From contig QVRM01002377.1 in assembly GCA_003439945.1 (NCBI GenBank), positions 758,501-822,500 of the forward strand: 64,000 nt of DNA. The letters are read 5' to 3'. Positions 1 to 11,436 of this stretch are shown in pieces; the stretch's first letter is position 1, and the number at the start of each line of letters is the position of its first letter. The notes under the pieces were generated by a model. The model did not search any database. It was not told where the DNA came from and was given only the letters and a program-made list of their open reading frames with translations. Made by a program: the position numbers and the translations under genes. This stretch comes from Dermanyssus gallinae (taxonomy: Eukaryota; Arthropoda; Arachnida; Mesostigmata; Dermanyssidae).

Positions 1-124
1 GCGACCGGCGACCCCGCCACCCCCCCCCCCCCCCCCGGAGCCCCGGAGGAAGGACGGCTAAGCCAAGCGACGTACGAGACAACGAATGATTCAACAAGGG
101 AGGAGATAGGAAAGATGGAGCCGA
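1..124 (+). CDS. candidate coding exon, cut by left window edge, ending in a splice donor
   Basis: The frame beginning at base 1 is open for 41 codons. It encodes a Pro/Ala-rich start followed by an acidic, Ser/Thr-rich stretch containing RLSQATYETTNDSTREE. It runs into CCGA|GTAAGTGA, a near-consensus 5' splice site with GT at 125-126, leaving one base of a split codon. If the donor is not used, the same frame stops at TGA 130-132, so this could instead be the C-terminus of a protein. The other two frames contain stops. A C18 homopolymer at 20-36 encodes the proline run. I do not recognise the protein. The composition suggests a disordered cytoplasmic tail or linker. The call is an inference from an open frame plus a donor. 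Confidence 0.4.
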
Positions 125-913
125 GTAAGTGACCGGCCGTCGTTTGTCGGCTTGACGGCTCAAGGGTCGACTAACTTGAGCGATCACTTCGAATGCGGAG
201 GTAGTAGGCCCGATGGACACACAACAGCAACTTCTTTACTTTGTGGTACTCATACAGTAACTACCACACTCACTCACCCTTACCGTGCGCCATGAGGGCA
301 CTTGACTTCAGAGTCTAAGCATAGCAATACTAACTCATACTTCTCAACTACGCTGCCATCTGCGCACGAATGTTTGTGGCACGCTGTCGGCAGTAAATGG
401 CTGTGTGTAAGGTTTATTTGCATTGTGATTGTCGTCAATCAGTCTTTCACCAACTTACTTCAGAGTAACTATCGTCGCAGCGACAGTAGCAGCAGCAACA
501 GCAGCACCAGTTATAAACAAAAGTCGATTGAATGTTTGCCATTATACGCACCTCCGCACTAGCAATCGAACGAGGTTCTATTCCTGTAGCCATTGTCGGG
601 CCGTGACGCAAGACCGAGAGTCAACAGCAGTCAGTCTATCTTCGCACCCTTCCCTGCTCCTTTTCAGTAATGTTTGAATGATCAACACGAAGCTGCCTGC
701 CTGCACAGATGGCTGAAGGTGATGATTGCAAATCACTGAAGAGGGGCGACGCCGTGTCATACGCAAACAAAGGAAAAGGAGACTGAGTGCTACGTAAACA
801 GCTGTCACAATTTGACAGGCGGCTCTACCAATGGTGGCCGGCTACGGGACACTTCGTAGCGTGCGCAACTCTTGAGCTTGGATTTTGTTGTATATATAGT
901 CTATTTCCCTTAG
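125..913 (+). other. putative intron between the first two candidate exons
   Basis: No convincing coding sequence is seen. The stretch starts with GTAAGT and ends with a pyrimidine-containing run and TTAG at 910-913, so it would make a GT-AG intron if both flanking exons are real. It contains a short CAG/CAA-type run near 484-508. Confidence 0.3.
891..898 (+). promoter_or_regulatory. TATA-like box upstream of ATG 928
   Basis: TATATATA lies 37 bases before the ATG at 928. If it is a core promoter, the following exon would be a first exon with a very short leader. In a window full of TA runs this motif is weak evidence. Confidence 0.15.
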
Positions 914-1057
914 TCGTCTCCTTCTCAATGGAGCAGCCCATCCAGTCGATCAAGCTGAATCGGGACCTTTGGCGCACGTCGCTCAGCTCTATTGTGCTGG
1001 ACGGGGCGGCCGGCGGCTCAGACCTCTCTACGACTACAGCAAGCACAGAACAGGAAA
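914..1057 (+). CDS. candidate coding exon 2 (phase-compatible with exon at 1-124)
   Basis: An open frame follows a possible acceptor (CCCTTAG, AG at 912-913) and ends at GAAA|GTGAGT (GT at 1058-1059), a good donor. With this acceptor the exon starts with two bases that complete the one-base overhang of the exon ending at 124 (A+TC, Ile). It again ends with a one-base overhang. The protein runs through MEQPIQSIKLNRDLWRTSL and then a Ser/Thr/Gly-rich part. Alternatively, translation starts at ATG 928 downstream of the TATA-like run at 891. Without splicing, the frame stops at 1084-1086. The family is not recognised. The phase match has about a one-in-three chance of being accidental. Confidence 0.3.
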
Positions 1058-1685
1058 GTGAGTTGTACGCGATTATGAAGATCTGAATCGAATCGCAAGC
1101 CATCGTCGCATGCCGTGAGTGAGTGCAGACATTGCCATAGCAGCCAGTGTAAAGCACCCGATATGGTATCACTCGGATAGATAAAGACTCCATCCTTGAA
1201 AGCCCGATGACTCACACAATCCATCGAGAGATAGAGCAACACCAGCACCCGTGTTAGCCACGATACAAGCGCCTACATACCCTACAGCCACACAAAGTAC
1301 AGATATACAAAAGCTACGAGGGATTTTGTTGGCAAACTCTGATACATTGCGTCTTACACAAAGCAAGCGAAGAGCTTGTTTCGCTTGCTTAGACCAAAGT
1401 GTCGAAAACTGCGATGGGTGTTCACCGGTGTTCGCCGAGGAAAAATGAGGTACACTGTCACACAACAAATGTACTCCAAATGTTTCCCGACTAGCTGTAT
1501 AGCAGCTTGAAGCATCAAAAGCCCCATTTCTTTGTTTATGCTGCAAGCCCGAACGCAAAGAAAGAGCAAACACAATTCAATATCATAAAAACCCATGTAC
1601 TAGCGGGAAATGTGGGACATGCATATGCCAATGCGCTATTTGCAGTGTCGATATACATTAAGATGTCGGACTACTAAACTTTAAC

Positions 1686-1762
<77 letters not shown>

Positions 1763-3065
1763 GCTTGAGAGATTAAACAACCCGAGCTCCGAGGGCATAG
1801 TAGCTGGTCGCGGCGGTACCGGGTCGAACAATATCGTATGTCGCGTCCATAAATTCTGTTCGACATCGTGCGGGGAACAGCGCGGATCAGTGTGTCAAGG
1901 CAATAGATTGACGCCAAAATATTGCCACAGTTGGCTTGGCGGAAAATTACCGACGACGATGGCACTTCTGGCTGCTGCACGCGCCATCGCACATCGTATG
2001 TCGGGCGGTGACACCTACTTACGTATATACGCGCCTGCGCAATTTGCAGATATGTGTATTTCACACTAACAAGCATCCTGCTGGTATCACTGGTACGACA
2101 GTATTCACCGTCGCCTGAACGTCTATCTGAGGTGTAACAATTGAGTGCTTTTGAGCTCCCGATGCTAAAGTAGTTCTTAGAATAGAGTACCACAATTACC
2201 ACCGCGGTGGCGGTACTGTTCCTACTAGTACAACGACATCTCCCTGAAAGACGAGTAATCTTTGCCGCCCATCGGTACAGCATGCATTCATATGCGTGCT
2301 CGCGGCGTTCTCGACGTAATTAAAAGCTCGTAATAGCGTTGCGGGACTCGCGGTGGGATGGGAATAATAGCTGCACGGTCGTAATATTCGCAGTAGTAGT
2401 AGTAGTAGCAATGAGGATCGCCAACTCGTGATGCTGCTGCTGCTAGCGCAACGCAAGGACTCGATGTGTTGATTTCTGATCTCTGAACTCTATGTTAACA
2501 AGTGCCTGGACATGTTTGTGTGGACATGCCCGTGGGGCGATTGAATGTAGGTAGTTGTTCGAGCAGCAACATGATGGTGCCGGTCGGTGCTGCGGGAGAT
2601 TTGGTAGCCTGATATATGGCTCACGCGTAAGGCACAAATCCAAAAGCATGTACACGAAGGTCAGTAGGTACCAAAATAATACTCGGCATGATAACGCAGG
2701 AAAGACATTGAGGCTGCGAAGAGGCCGCTATCGGTTCCCGTCTTAAACATTTGCGACCGACTAAGAGGCCCAAGAAATTTTCCATGAAGAAAGCTCGATT
2801 TAGCGATACGTCTTTGAGTGCGGCAATTGGACTTCTCAGGTACCTCTGTTTTAGACATTTTTAGCCCAAAGACTTCCGTTTCTGCCTTCAAACGTCCGTT
2901 TACCTCTTAACATAGCTTTTATCTGCTCTCCTGCAGACATCGTACGATACTCATATTCTTATGACATCACTCCTCAATCGCCAGAGATATCAGCGAGAGT
3001 GAGCAAGAAGAAAGAAAACGATATCAATTTGGGTATAATAAAGTATTTACAGCAATTCTTACTAA
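1058..3065. other. no gene seen; intronic or intergenic with a long TA tract
   Basis: Open frames here are short or lie on opposite strands of each other. A 66-codon frame around 1251-1448 has a few cysteines but no splice support. A long TA tract sits at 1688-1759, and a GTA/CTG-rich patch lies at 2393-2452. Confidence 0.5.
1688..1759. repeat. (TA)n microsatellite, about 72 bp
   Basis: An uninterrupted alternating T/A tract. The 198-codon minus-strand frame that reads through it is an artefact of the repeat (Tyr-Ile run). Confidence 0.95.
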
Positions 3066-4137
3066 TGTTGTCTAAAACTGCGGTCTCTAAAGTCTGGGCA
3101 TCTTGAATCCGTGAGCGACTTTATGGCTCTAGAAGATCTTGCTTATGACGTCGTTGCAATTAGTGAAATTTGGTTGAAAGGTTCTGACTGTGCCACTCGA
3201 TCTTGTGATCGATAATGACAACCTGCAATCACAGCCTGTAGAAATTATCACCTGGATAGGAAGATTAGACGCGATTTTTGTTAAATCTGCCTCTGTAATA
3301 CTCTGTTTCGGGTATGTTTGTTACCCTGACGGTCATGTTCAAGTGCATACTTATCAAAACCTCACGAGGATTGGCGGGACTTGTGATCACTTACTATACG
3401 TGCGGTATTGCTCGATACTCTGGAGGATTTTTTGCCGCAGAATAGCAGTTTGCCGTGTTTCTTGCTGGGAAACTCAATTACAAATGTTTTGGCTGTTTTT
3501 TCTTCTGCGGAACACCAATCCTCTTTTGTGGAAGGGGTTTGTGCGCACGGTTGGCAGGACAGCTCATCTCAAATGCATTGACTTGCATTAACCATATTGC
3601 GGTTGCTAATTGCTCGGTCTTTGATTCTACCCAGCAAGCTGGATTTGCCTCTTTGTTACTTTCTGATCATTATTCAATTGCTATCGCTACTAGTGTGAGC
3701 AAGCCCGTATCGGTTTATCTGCCAGGGAGGCCCTTGTGGTACGTAATCAGCATGATATGAGCAGTATTGATTTTTCTAGATCGCGTCCGGCAAGTCCCCT
3801 AGCTCGATATATAGGTCGTCTCGAATTCGACTCAGCGTTTGCGGCGTTCCGGGTTATCTTATCGAAGCTCTACAATAGTTTGCTAGGCTTAACTCCATGT
3901 CTCCATCTCCACTCTCTGCATGGCCACTCGTTTGCTTACTCTCCGGAACTTCGACTAACACACACTGTGAACAAACTCTACCGCAGCTATTATAAACGTT
4001 TGACGTCTGAGAGCTACGATACGCCAATACTGCGTATTTTATCCACTCGCAATCCGGTACAGAGTTCCCTTATCACCTTAATGGGGAAAGCGGTTAGGCT
4101 ACACTGCCTGGTAGCTCAAGATCCATTCCTTTCATGA
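3066..4137 (+). mobile_element. decayed LINE: AP-endonuclease domain and linker towards RT
   Basis: Frame pieces on the plus strand line up with the start of ORF2 in Jockey/CR1-type non-LTR retrotransposons. 3066-3212 reads LRSLKSGHLESV then DVVAISEIWLK, the classic N-terminal endonuclease block (LNARSL...IIAISETWL). 3455-3760 contains LLSDHYSIAI, the C-terminal SDH-type motif of the APE fold. 3736-4137 contains SPELRLTHTVNKLYRSYYKR, the basic linker that precedes the reverse transcriptase. At least three frame changes and internal stops show it is dead. No RT follows, so the copy is truncated or interrupted after about 4137. The family (LINE with APE) is secure from the motifs; the clade is not. 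Confidence 0.72.
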
Positions 4138-4900
4138 GTCTTTTTGCATGGACGTTAAAAGAATCTTGCATCTAGTTCTGGCACAACGACCCGATTACGG
4201 CTGGTTGTTGTGGAGTTAAATAGCTGGCATGACGCTACTTGAATCAGGAGCTGTATGTATTATTTTACTGGTGGTTATGTCCATGCTACGACGACGCTGT
4301 GACGCTCTGGAAGGGATTGCTTATGTGTGTACTTGTGTACTCCGGCTCACGTGATTGTGTATACCATTTTACATCGCATAGCATGAGTGCTAGTATTTTA
4401 TTGAGACCTTACGCATTTGTAATGAACTTCCGTTGATACGCAACGCTGTAAATGAAATATAGAGCGATTCCTGGTTTTTACATGATTGTGGTGCCAAATT
4501 GTGCTTGATGCATGGTGACCAAGCCTGTTAACGATCTGCAGGCAGCTCATGGCCTCATGAACTTGACACTAGCTAAGTACGAATATATTTAGTTAGGTAG
4601 GTGGTTGTGTGAGTAACTGGTAGACTGACTGCACCCTCCGCCGTTGATCGCTGGAAGGAAAAGAGTAATGACTTGGAGAGAGCAACAAAGATCGACGGGG
4701 GAGGGAGAGAGAGATAAATAGAGAGAGGAAGTGAACAGTTCTAGTTGCGACAGGGCCCACTAGCACATTATTTTTCTACCTCGTCTCCGTGTTCTCTCTC
4801 TCTCTCGTGGTGGTGCGCGCACACGCTCTTCTTGGCAACGGCGTTTCCTGCTTCCCTTCCGGCCTCATTGACTATTAGACATCGGTTGTCGCTAATAGAA
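4138..4900. other. no gene seen
   Basis: No supported exon. The stretch contains GA-rich sequence (4680-4735) and a (TC)n run near 4795-4806. It may include an unrecognised downstream part of the LINE relic. Confidence 0.5.
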
Positions 4901-6092
4901 TTTCCTTAAACGACATACACTGCGCACACTCTGGTGACGAAGACGACGACGACGACGAACGAGGCCCGGAGCGAAATTCCGAGGGGAGGAAGGACGAGAT
5001 GGGCTGAGGCGGGGAGCAAGAAAGATGACGCTAGCAGCGACAGTGTTCGTGATGCTGGCGGCGCGGCGGCGACGGCATCTACCCTCGATTCGCCGCCCCC
5101 GTTCCGCTGCCCGCTGGCCATCTACCCGCTTGGGCGCCTTCTTCTCCTTAGTAGCTGGCTGGCTGGTCACCTAGTCCAACCTTCACCATCGCGCCCCACA
5201 TTAATGGGACTGCTGTTGCTGTGCGGCTGCGGCTGCGACTGTCTACCAGTGACACTATCACCGCCTCAAGCAGCAGCAGCAGCAAGATTTCGCCTCAAGC
5301 AGCAGCAGAACAGCAAGATTTCGCCAACAACGACAGCAATGACATTACTGCACTGCAGACGACAAACGACCGCCGTTGTCGACAAAGGCATTACGGGCGG
5401 GGGGGGGGGGGAAGGGGGGCGAGGCGATGGCAGCAGTGACCCCGACATTTACACGAAGCCCACAACTCCGTGCGATATTGCCGGACGGGCCGATTGGACC
5501 AGAGCTAGGCCGCAGGCCAGTGGCCAATACCACTCTCCGACGGCCGACGATGAGGCCGTCGATGTCGGTACGGCCAGTAACGAAGGCGTGCGCGAGTAGG
5601 CTCGGACGCTGTCAATGACGCTGAACAATGTAACTCCCCCTGCCGAACGTGTCAGTCAACCAGCAACGCGGAATAGGCGTGTGGTCAACGGTGCTGGTCG
5701 CTGGTCGCTGGCTGACTGGCTGGCTTGACGGCCGGTTGGACGCCGGGCTGGCCTGCTTTAGCGCTGATTCAGATTCTGATGCTGATTCTGCTGTTGCTGC
5801 TGATGCCGCTGCGGCTACTTCTGCTCGAGGAGCAGTGTGACGGTGGAAGTGGTAGCCGCACGAGTCGTAGTAGTTGTAGTAGTACTGGTGGTGGTGGTAG
5901 TAGAGCAAGTCAGTATCTCTTCCTCACTCTTTGGCCGTTTGACATTTTCTGCCAGAGCTGAAGCTTTGCCCGGGCAAGCACGCAAGCGGGTCGCGGCCTC
6001 AGCTGAGGTTCCAGGCCGTCCGGTCGCGGCCTCAGCCGCAGCAGCTATAGCAGCGCCGACGGCTGCTGACGATGACGACGACGACGACGACG

Positions 6093-6168
<76 letters not shown>

Positions 6169-6860
6169 CGACGACGACGACGACGACGACGACAACAACG
6201 ACGACGACGACGGCACCACCACCGTCGAGGTTGACGAAGCGATGGGCGGAGACGGTGTGTGCGTACTCGAACGACGCCGTCTCCATTGCTGTTGTTGTTG
6301 TTGGTTGCTGTTGTCGTAGCGGCGGTGGTGGTGGCGGCGGTCACACCTCGACTTGAGGTCCAATACCGCAGCCACTTACGAAAGCAGCGTGTCGCCGCAC
6401 GCCCGGCCATCCGCCCGTTCGCCCATCGGCAGTCCGTTGAGCCGATATCGACGAAAGCAGTGACGCCAACCGTGGTTGGTTGGCTGGCGGCGGTCCTTTG
6501 CCCAATCGTCTCCCCTTCGTCCGGCCGCCCACACGAAAGGACGAGGCGGCGGCGGCATGCGTGCCTACGCGCCGCTAGAAGATATCCAGCCAACGGTCGA
6601 GCGTCGAGATTGTCCAGCTGACGGTTGGACGGTTGGTCCGTCGGCCGATCGTGAGCAGCAAAAATTGCCCAACCAACCAGCCAAGCAACCGACTCAAAGC
6701 CTGCCTGCCTGTTATTCTGCCTTGCTTTCCTCTGCCAGCTTCGAACGCCAGCATAACCGTTCGTCGCGCGAACGAGAGTGAAATAGCTGCGGCAGCGGCG
6801 GCTGCATCTTTTCTGCAGCGGCCTCCTACTGATTGGCCGAGCTAAGACCGACCTACCTGT
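4900..6860. other. GC-rich island packed with trinucleotide repeats
   Basis: Local composition shifts to GC-rich and CpG-rich, with CAG, GAC, AAC, CTG and GGT arrays plus a G run at about 5400-5412. Long frames occur in all six readings, e.g. 221 codons at 4934-5599 (+) and 186 codons at 5815-6375 (-). Their sequence is dominated by repeat-encoded homopolymers and has no conserved motif. The texture resembles an arthropod first-exon/5' UTR or promoter region, but no transcript structure can be drawn. Confidence 0.45.
6068..6212. repeat. compound (GAC)n(AAC)n(GAC)n trinucleotide array
   Basis: A block of GAC repeats passes into about 26 AAC repeats and back into GAC. In one frame this is Asp-Asn-Asp; in other frames it is poly-Thr, poly-Val or poly-Cys. 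All six frames stay open through it, so the ORFs here carry no coding evidence. Confidence 0.95.
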
Positions 6861-6871
6861 TCGACAGGAGG

Positions 6872-6872
<1 letters not shown>

Positions 6873-6907
<35 letters not shown>
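6873..6907. repeat. (TA)n microsatellite
   Basis: A TA tract at the edge of the GC-rich island, marking the return to AT-rich sequence. Confidence 0.9.
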
Positions 6908-6911
<4 letters not shown>

Positions 6912-8200
6912 GTAATTAACTTGGATTTCCTATATGTAGATATGTGTGTACCTGCGTTTAGGTAGATGTGTGAGCAGGTATGTCACCTATAGAGGTTGAC
7001 ATTCCGCGCCGGAATACAGTACGGACATATATAACGCATGCACCAGAATAACCTCGATCGCTTTTCGAAGGTTCGCGATGAGGAGATCCTAATTTGTACA
7101 CCGAGTCTTCCACAAATCCTACTAGTCTGTACGTTTTCCTAATGTAAGGTTAGAAAGTATTCCGTAATTTGGTCAATCTGCATACGACTGCCAAGTTTCA
7201 TCTCCTTTACGCAACTCACGCGGAATTACCGTTATGTGAAGTGCCTTAGACGCGATTTTCACCGGGAGAATAAGTAACAATGCCATAACAATTCTCGGTA
7301 CGGCTAAACGTAGTAAGCCGAACGCTGACATTTCAGCGAAGCACCGACATAAAACCACTGCTTCCATACTAAACGCCTGCACATTTCGGCGAGAACCGCT
7401 GTCGTTTCGAAGGCGTCGGTTGCTGTTAATACCACTACTAGTGCTGTACCCACTCTCAAGGTGGCGGCGTGGTCTAACGGGCTAGTCCGCTGGTCATGAT
7501 TTTCCTGGCTACCGAGATGTCGCTGGTTGGCTCCCTGTTGTTGATCGCGGATTTTATTTGAGCGATGCTAATTGAGGATAGATAGATGATAAACCATACC
7601 GCTGAGAATCAACAACGGCTATGCTGCCACACGAACTATCGGAGAATCCTTCGATGCCGCTCCGTTGGAACGTTGTTTGCTTATGACGACCGACCCTAAT
7701 ATAAAGAAGAGGTAGTATGTGTATGTACTCAAGTATTAGATATGTCAAGCGAATAATAAATTCATCCATCCATAAAATTGTGCCGTTCGAACAAACCCCC
7801 AGTCACAGAGTGCGGACGTCATGGCTGCTAGCATGCATCGGGAGAGAAAGAGAGGCGAATACACGACTGTGAAAATAAGTTTTCACCACCGAACCAAACG
7901 CAAGGGAACGCGGTACGCGGTTGGAGTAGGGCGAAACGGTGAGAGAGAGGTAGGGAGAAAGAAGGGCAACACAAGTGATAGAGACGCGGACATCCAGTGA
8001 CAAGGCCGTGTACATGCATAAGAAATGTATGATTTCGCGCGCCCAACTCAAAAGCGCGCGCCCGTCTCCTAAGAGCCTGACAAACTTTACTATCCGAGGA
8101 CGGAGGCCTGCAAGCCAGTGCCAGCAGCAGCCGCCGGATTGCTGTAAAGGCACCGACCAACCAACCAACGAACCAACGAAGAAACCGACGGACCGAGGTC
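6908..8200. other. mostly featureless; one tRNA-like relic
   Basis: No exon is supported. The 69-codon minus frame at 7173-7382 and the 173/176-codon minus frames at 7803-8358 have no motif and overlap each other. A tRNA-like promoter pair lies at 7470-7534. Confidence 0.5.
7460..7560 (+). repeat. tRNA-derived SINE head or tRNA pseudogene
   Basis: TGGTCTAACGGG (7470-7481) fits the RNA polymerase III A box (TRGCNNAGYNGG) at most positions. GGTTGGCTCC (7525-7534) resembles a B box (GGTTCGANTCC) with two changes. The spacing of about 55 bases fits a tRNA with a long variable arm. A clean cloverleaf could not be drawn, so a functional tRNA is unlikely. Confidence 0.3.
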
Positions 8201-9520
8201 CGGACAGATGAAGGTTGGTTGTTACATACCTCCACTGGGCGGCTGGCCGGGAGTGTGCGGCTAGTGCGGAAGGCAACAAAACCCAAAGAAGCAGCAGCAG
8301 CAGCAGCATGTTTTTGCATAACATCGTCCGTGCTCTTCCTTCCAGTTGTCGTCGTCATCGTCGCCTCCCTCCCTCCCTCCCTCCCGCCCTATATATCTCT
8401 TATGGCTCTTGTTGGTTTCTCTTCGTCGGTCTGTGCCAGTGTGAACTAGCTCACACCGACGCCCGATGTGTACTCGACTTTTGCTCGCCAAGCAACGACG
8501 ATAATAATGATGATGGTGGTGGTGGTGGTGGTGGTGGTGGTGATGATGATGATGATGGCGATGATGATGATGATGGTGATGATGATGGTGGTGGTGATGA
8601 TGATGATGGTGGTGGTGGTGGTGGTGAAGATGGTGGTACTACTCATGATAGTTCTGCTCATTATGGTGACAACAGCGACAACGCTGGCAACGACGACGAT
8701 GACGACGACAACGGTGACAACGAAGACGTCAGAGGCGAGAGATGAGCTTGACCGAAAACTTATTAAATGCAGATTAGCAGAGACTACTCGAGCGGACCGG
8801 CGACAAGGCGACCGCACCGAGACTATGCGACAATTCAGCAGCCCTCGAGCCCTCGAGTGACAGCTAGCAGCGCTTATAACGGCCCACGGTGGCAACAACG
8901 ATGAGGCGCCTAATAGTAGCCTCCAACCGCCGCCGCTGCCGCCGCCCCAAACACGTGCAGCGCCATATCTATGCCTTACTTACAATACAAAATATGGCCT
9001 GCTCATGGGCTGCCACTGAGGCGGCTACCACTGAGTCTGCTGCTGTTATGTCGCCAGTCATCATAGAACATGGATGCTCGTCTCAAGGACGCCTGCTCCT
9101 CTCAGGCTGGCGTGTCCTTTTTTTGTTTTTCTTTTTCCGGCTCGTGTCCAAACCAAGCATCGACCTCTCATATCCAAGCCTTCATTTATTCCAAGCTTTT
9201 GGAATGGAGCGCTGGAACTTCTACTAAGACGTCGAACCGGCGTTTGCAAACGACGAATTCTGTGAGCGTAAACAGATATCGACTGGGGGGGCTTCACAGT
9301 GGAGCCGCCGCCACCGCCATCTCTTGTTTGGCTTTCGAATCGTGTCGAACGTTACGAGCGCGAACTCATGACAATGATTCATATTGACGCCGCCGGCCAC
9401 CTTTGTCAGGGGGTAACTGTTGAGGCTTACAGTCACGACGGCGACATTGTTGTCACGGCTGCTGCTTCTGCCTCAACATACGACAAAACGAACTTACGAT
9501 CAAACAAATAACAGATAAGC
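8200..9520. other. low-complexity GC-rich stretch, no supported exon
   Basis: Holds (GCA)n at 8290-8308, a CTCC-type run at 8368-8386 and a GAT/GGT array. The 176-codon plus frame at 8215-8745 is mostly Asp/Gly encoded by that array. Other frames give Met/Val or Ile/Thr runs. Confidence 0.5.
8498..8640. repeat. compound (GAT)n/(GGT)n array
   Basis: Alternating blocks of GAT and GGT triplets, about 140 bp, with single-base interruptions. The strict period of three keeps several frames open. Confidence 0.95.
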
Positions 9521-9603
9521 ACCAGCATTATGGAAACGGACGCAATTCCGAACCTGACCTGGCAAAGGAAGAAGCGCTTTCGACCCACGAAATTCCTGTT
9601 TAC

Positions 9604-9618
9604 GGGGGGGGGGGGGGG
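9604..9618. repeat. poly-G tract
   Basis: A run of about 13-14 G residues after TTTAC. It is likely polymorphic in length and error-prone to sequence. Confidence 0.9.
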
Positions 9619-10252
9619 CAGAACAGAACTTTTTGAGGGAAATATGCGGCAAACGCCATACTTTCAGCATACCAGGAAATGCCACATGTTATAAACTGGC
9701 GGCCAGACAAATGCTAGCCGCCAGCTTTCCTCCCAGACTAACTTGTCCTGTTGGCGAAACTTTGACACGTGTCAACTAAGATATTTGCGACGAGACAAGC
9801 CGCCCGTCGTCCGTTGGCGGCGTGCTTTTGGACCACTAGCCATACAAGGTTATTAGGAGCACAGCAGAGCCAGAGTACCGGTGGTACCGGTCTAGCTACA
9901 GCAGCTGCTGTACCGGATGCAGCAGCAGCAGCAAACGCAAATAATTGCTGTCGTTATTGGGTGCGGCGTCGTTTGAGTAAAACCAGTCAGTCAGCGGCGT
10001 GCGTGCTGCGAAGTCAGCCAAGTCGACTCAAATACGGTTGCCGGCGGCTCGGTAGTTGTCCGATAGTGCTCGATCTACTCCCGACCGATAGGCGCTACAT
10101 AGGCAAGCGTCCGATGGGCTCCAAGTTTCCAATAGATGTTCCCAATTGAGACACATGCGCACTTATTGAAGCGCAAGCATTTGCTGACTAGGTCAAGACT
10201 TTGAAAAGAACATGCACTATTGTATGACTATGTACTTTACTTTCTATGCGTA

Positions 10253-10271
10253 AATATATATATATATATGC

Positions 10272-10326
<55 letters not shown>

Positions 10327-10344
10327 TATATGTATATATATATA

Positions 10345-10390
<46 letters not shown>
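10253..10390. repeat. interrupted (TA)n block
   Basis: About 138 bp of TA repeats broken by regularly placed GCATATATGTA variants, giving a higher-order pattern. GTGTATG-type sequence follows. Confidence 0.9.
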
Positions 10391-10393
<3 letters not shown>

Positions 10394-11011
10394 ATGTCTT
10401 TATGTTAGTGCAAGTGTGTGTATGTGTACGAGAGTTTGGATAGACGCATCATACATGTGTATGAAGACCGTCGGCATGCGCCGGCCAGGCTGGGGAGGAA
10501 GGAACATCATCGAGGGCAAGATACGGGCCAGCAAGCCAACTACTATTGGTAGCCGCCGCCGCCGCCGTGGGGGTTGTCGGAAGACGGGCTGCGTGCACGT
10601 GACATGCCGCTTCATCTTGATGCTTGTGCACGCAGTGCATGTAATAGCAGCCGCAACAGCAGCAGCGCGACGGCGGCCACCGGGGAATATCCCGGGCATC
10701 CCGAGCCATCCCGAGCCGGGACCAGCGGCTGCGACCACCACGACCATCCCATCACCACTAACGTAGCCACCACCGGCACGTTCGCCAGGGAGTGTTGTAG
10801 TCTGTCTGCGTGACAGTCTGTCGGTCTGTCTGAGCGTCGCAACAAGCCGGCGAGGGGAGGGTGGAAAGATAAGCTGGGGAGCAGACGGGATGGCTGGGGA
10901 AAGCCCGCTGGGGCCAAGCGAGGAGCGGGAGCCTAAGCAGCGATGGATGCACCGATCGGCTGGTAGCTACGGAGTTTAAGCTACTCCGCCCTATGCGAGC
11001 ATACGCTCACA

Positions 11012-11040
11012 AATATATATATATATATGTGTGTGTGTGT
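11012..11040. repeat. (TA)n(GT)n compound microsatellite
   Basis: An AT tract passes directly into GTGTGTGTGT. Confidence 0.9.
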
Positions 11041-11121
11041 TCGCCACTAAACGCACTTCCAACTGCTTCATTCCTGTTGCCATTGTAAGACGCATCAACA
11101 AGCATTGCGTGTATGTGAGTG

Positions 11122-11436
11122 ATGTGGGCCGACCACGACGGTACGCCGACAGTGTTCGATATCCTTGTTGCGTTCCCGGCCGTGTCCACGGACCACGGAC
11201 AGGCACCCGTTCAAATCACTCCTTATCATTATTATTATTATGATTGCTCGTGTGCTGTCAGCTTATCAAAATGGGCCTCTCTCCTATGTTCCCTCGTCGA
11301 ACTGAACAGTGTTCTCGGAGACAACAACGCGATCGCCCCCCTCATTTCTCTTCTTCTTCTCAAGCCAAAATCGCCTGCCAGGCAGGCCATCTATACGCAA
11401 ATAGCTTGGTCTTGTATAGGCCGCACAACAAAATAG
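11122..11436 (+). CDS. possible small ORF, 104 codons, unknown
   Basis: ATG to TAG with a normal amino-acid mix: an acidic N-terminus (MWADHDGTPTVFDILVAF), a Tyr run from a TAT repeat, and a Leu-rich segment near residues 75-85. No family was recognised and no splice signals were identified. An ORF of this length is within chance expectation. Confidence 0.12.
   Translation: MWADHDGTPTVFDILVAFPAVSTDHGQAPVQITPYHYYYYDCSCAVSLSKWASLLCSLVELNSVLGDNNAIAPLISLLLLKPKSPARQAIYTQIAWSCIGRTTK

Noticed and set aside
1687..2283. 198-codon minus-strand ORF
   Set aside because: The last third is Tyr-Ile encoded by the TA tract; the rest overlaps an open plus frame and has no motif.
4934..5599. 221-codon plus-strand ORF
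   Set aside because: Long only because GC-rich triplet arrays lack stops; other frames are equally open and no domain is visible.
5815..6593. Several 160-190 codon ORFs through the GAC/AAC array
   Set aside because: Poly-Leu/Ser, poly-Asn/Asp, poly-Thr, poly-Val and poly-Cys runs all come from the same repeat.
8215..8898. Asp/Gly-rich and Ile/Thr-rich ORFs on both strands
   Set aside because: Generated by the GAT/GGT array.
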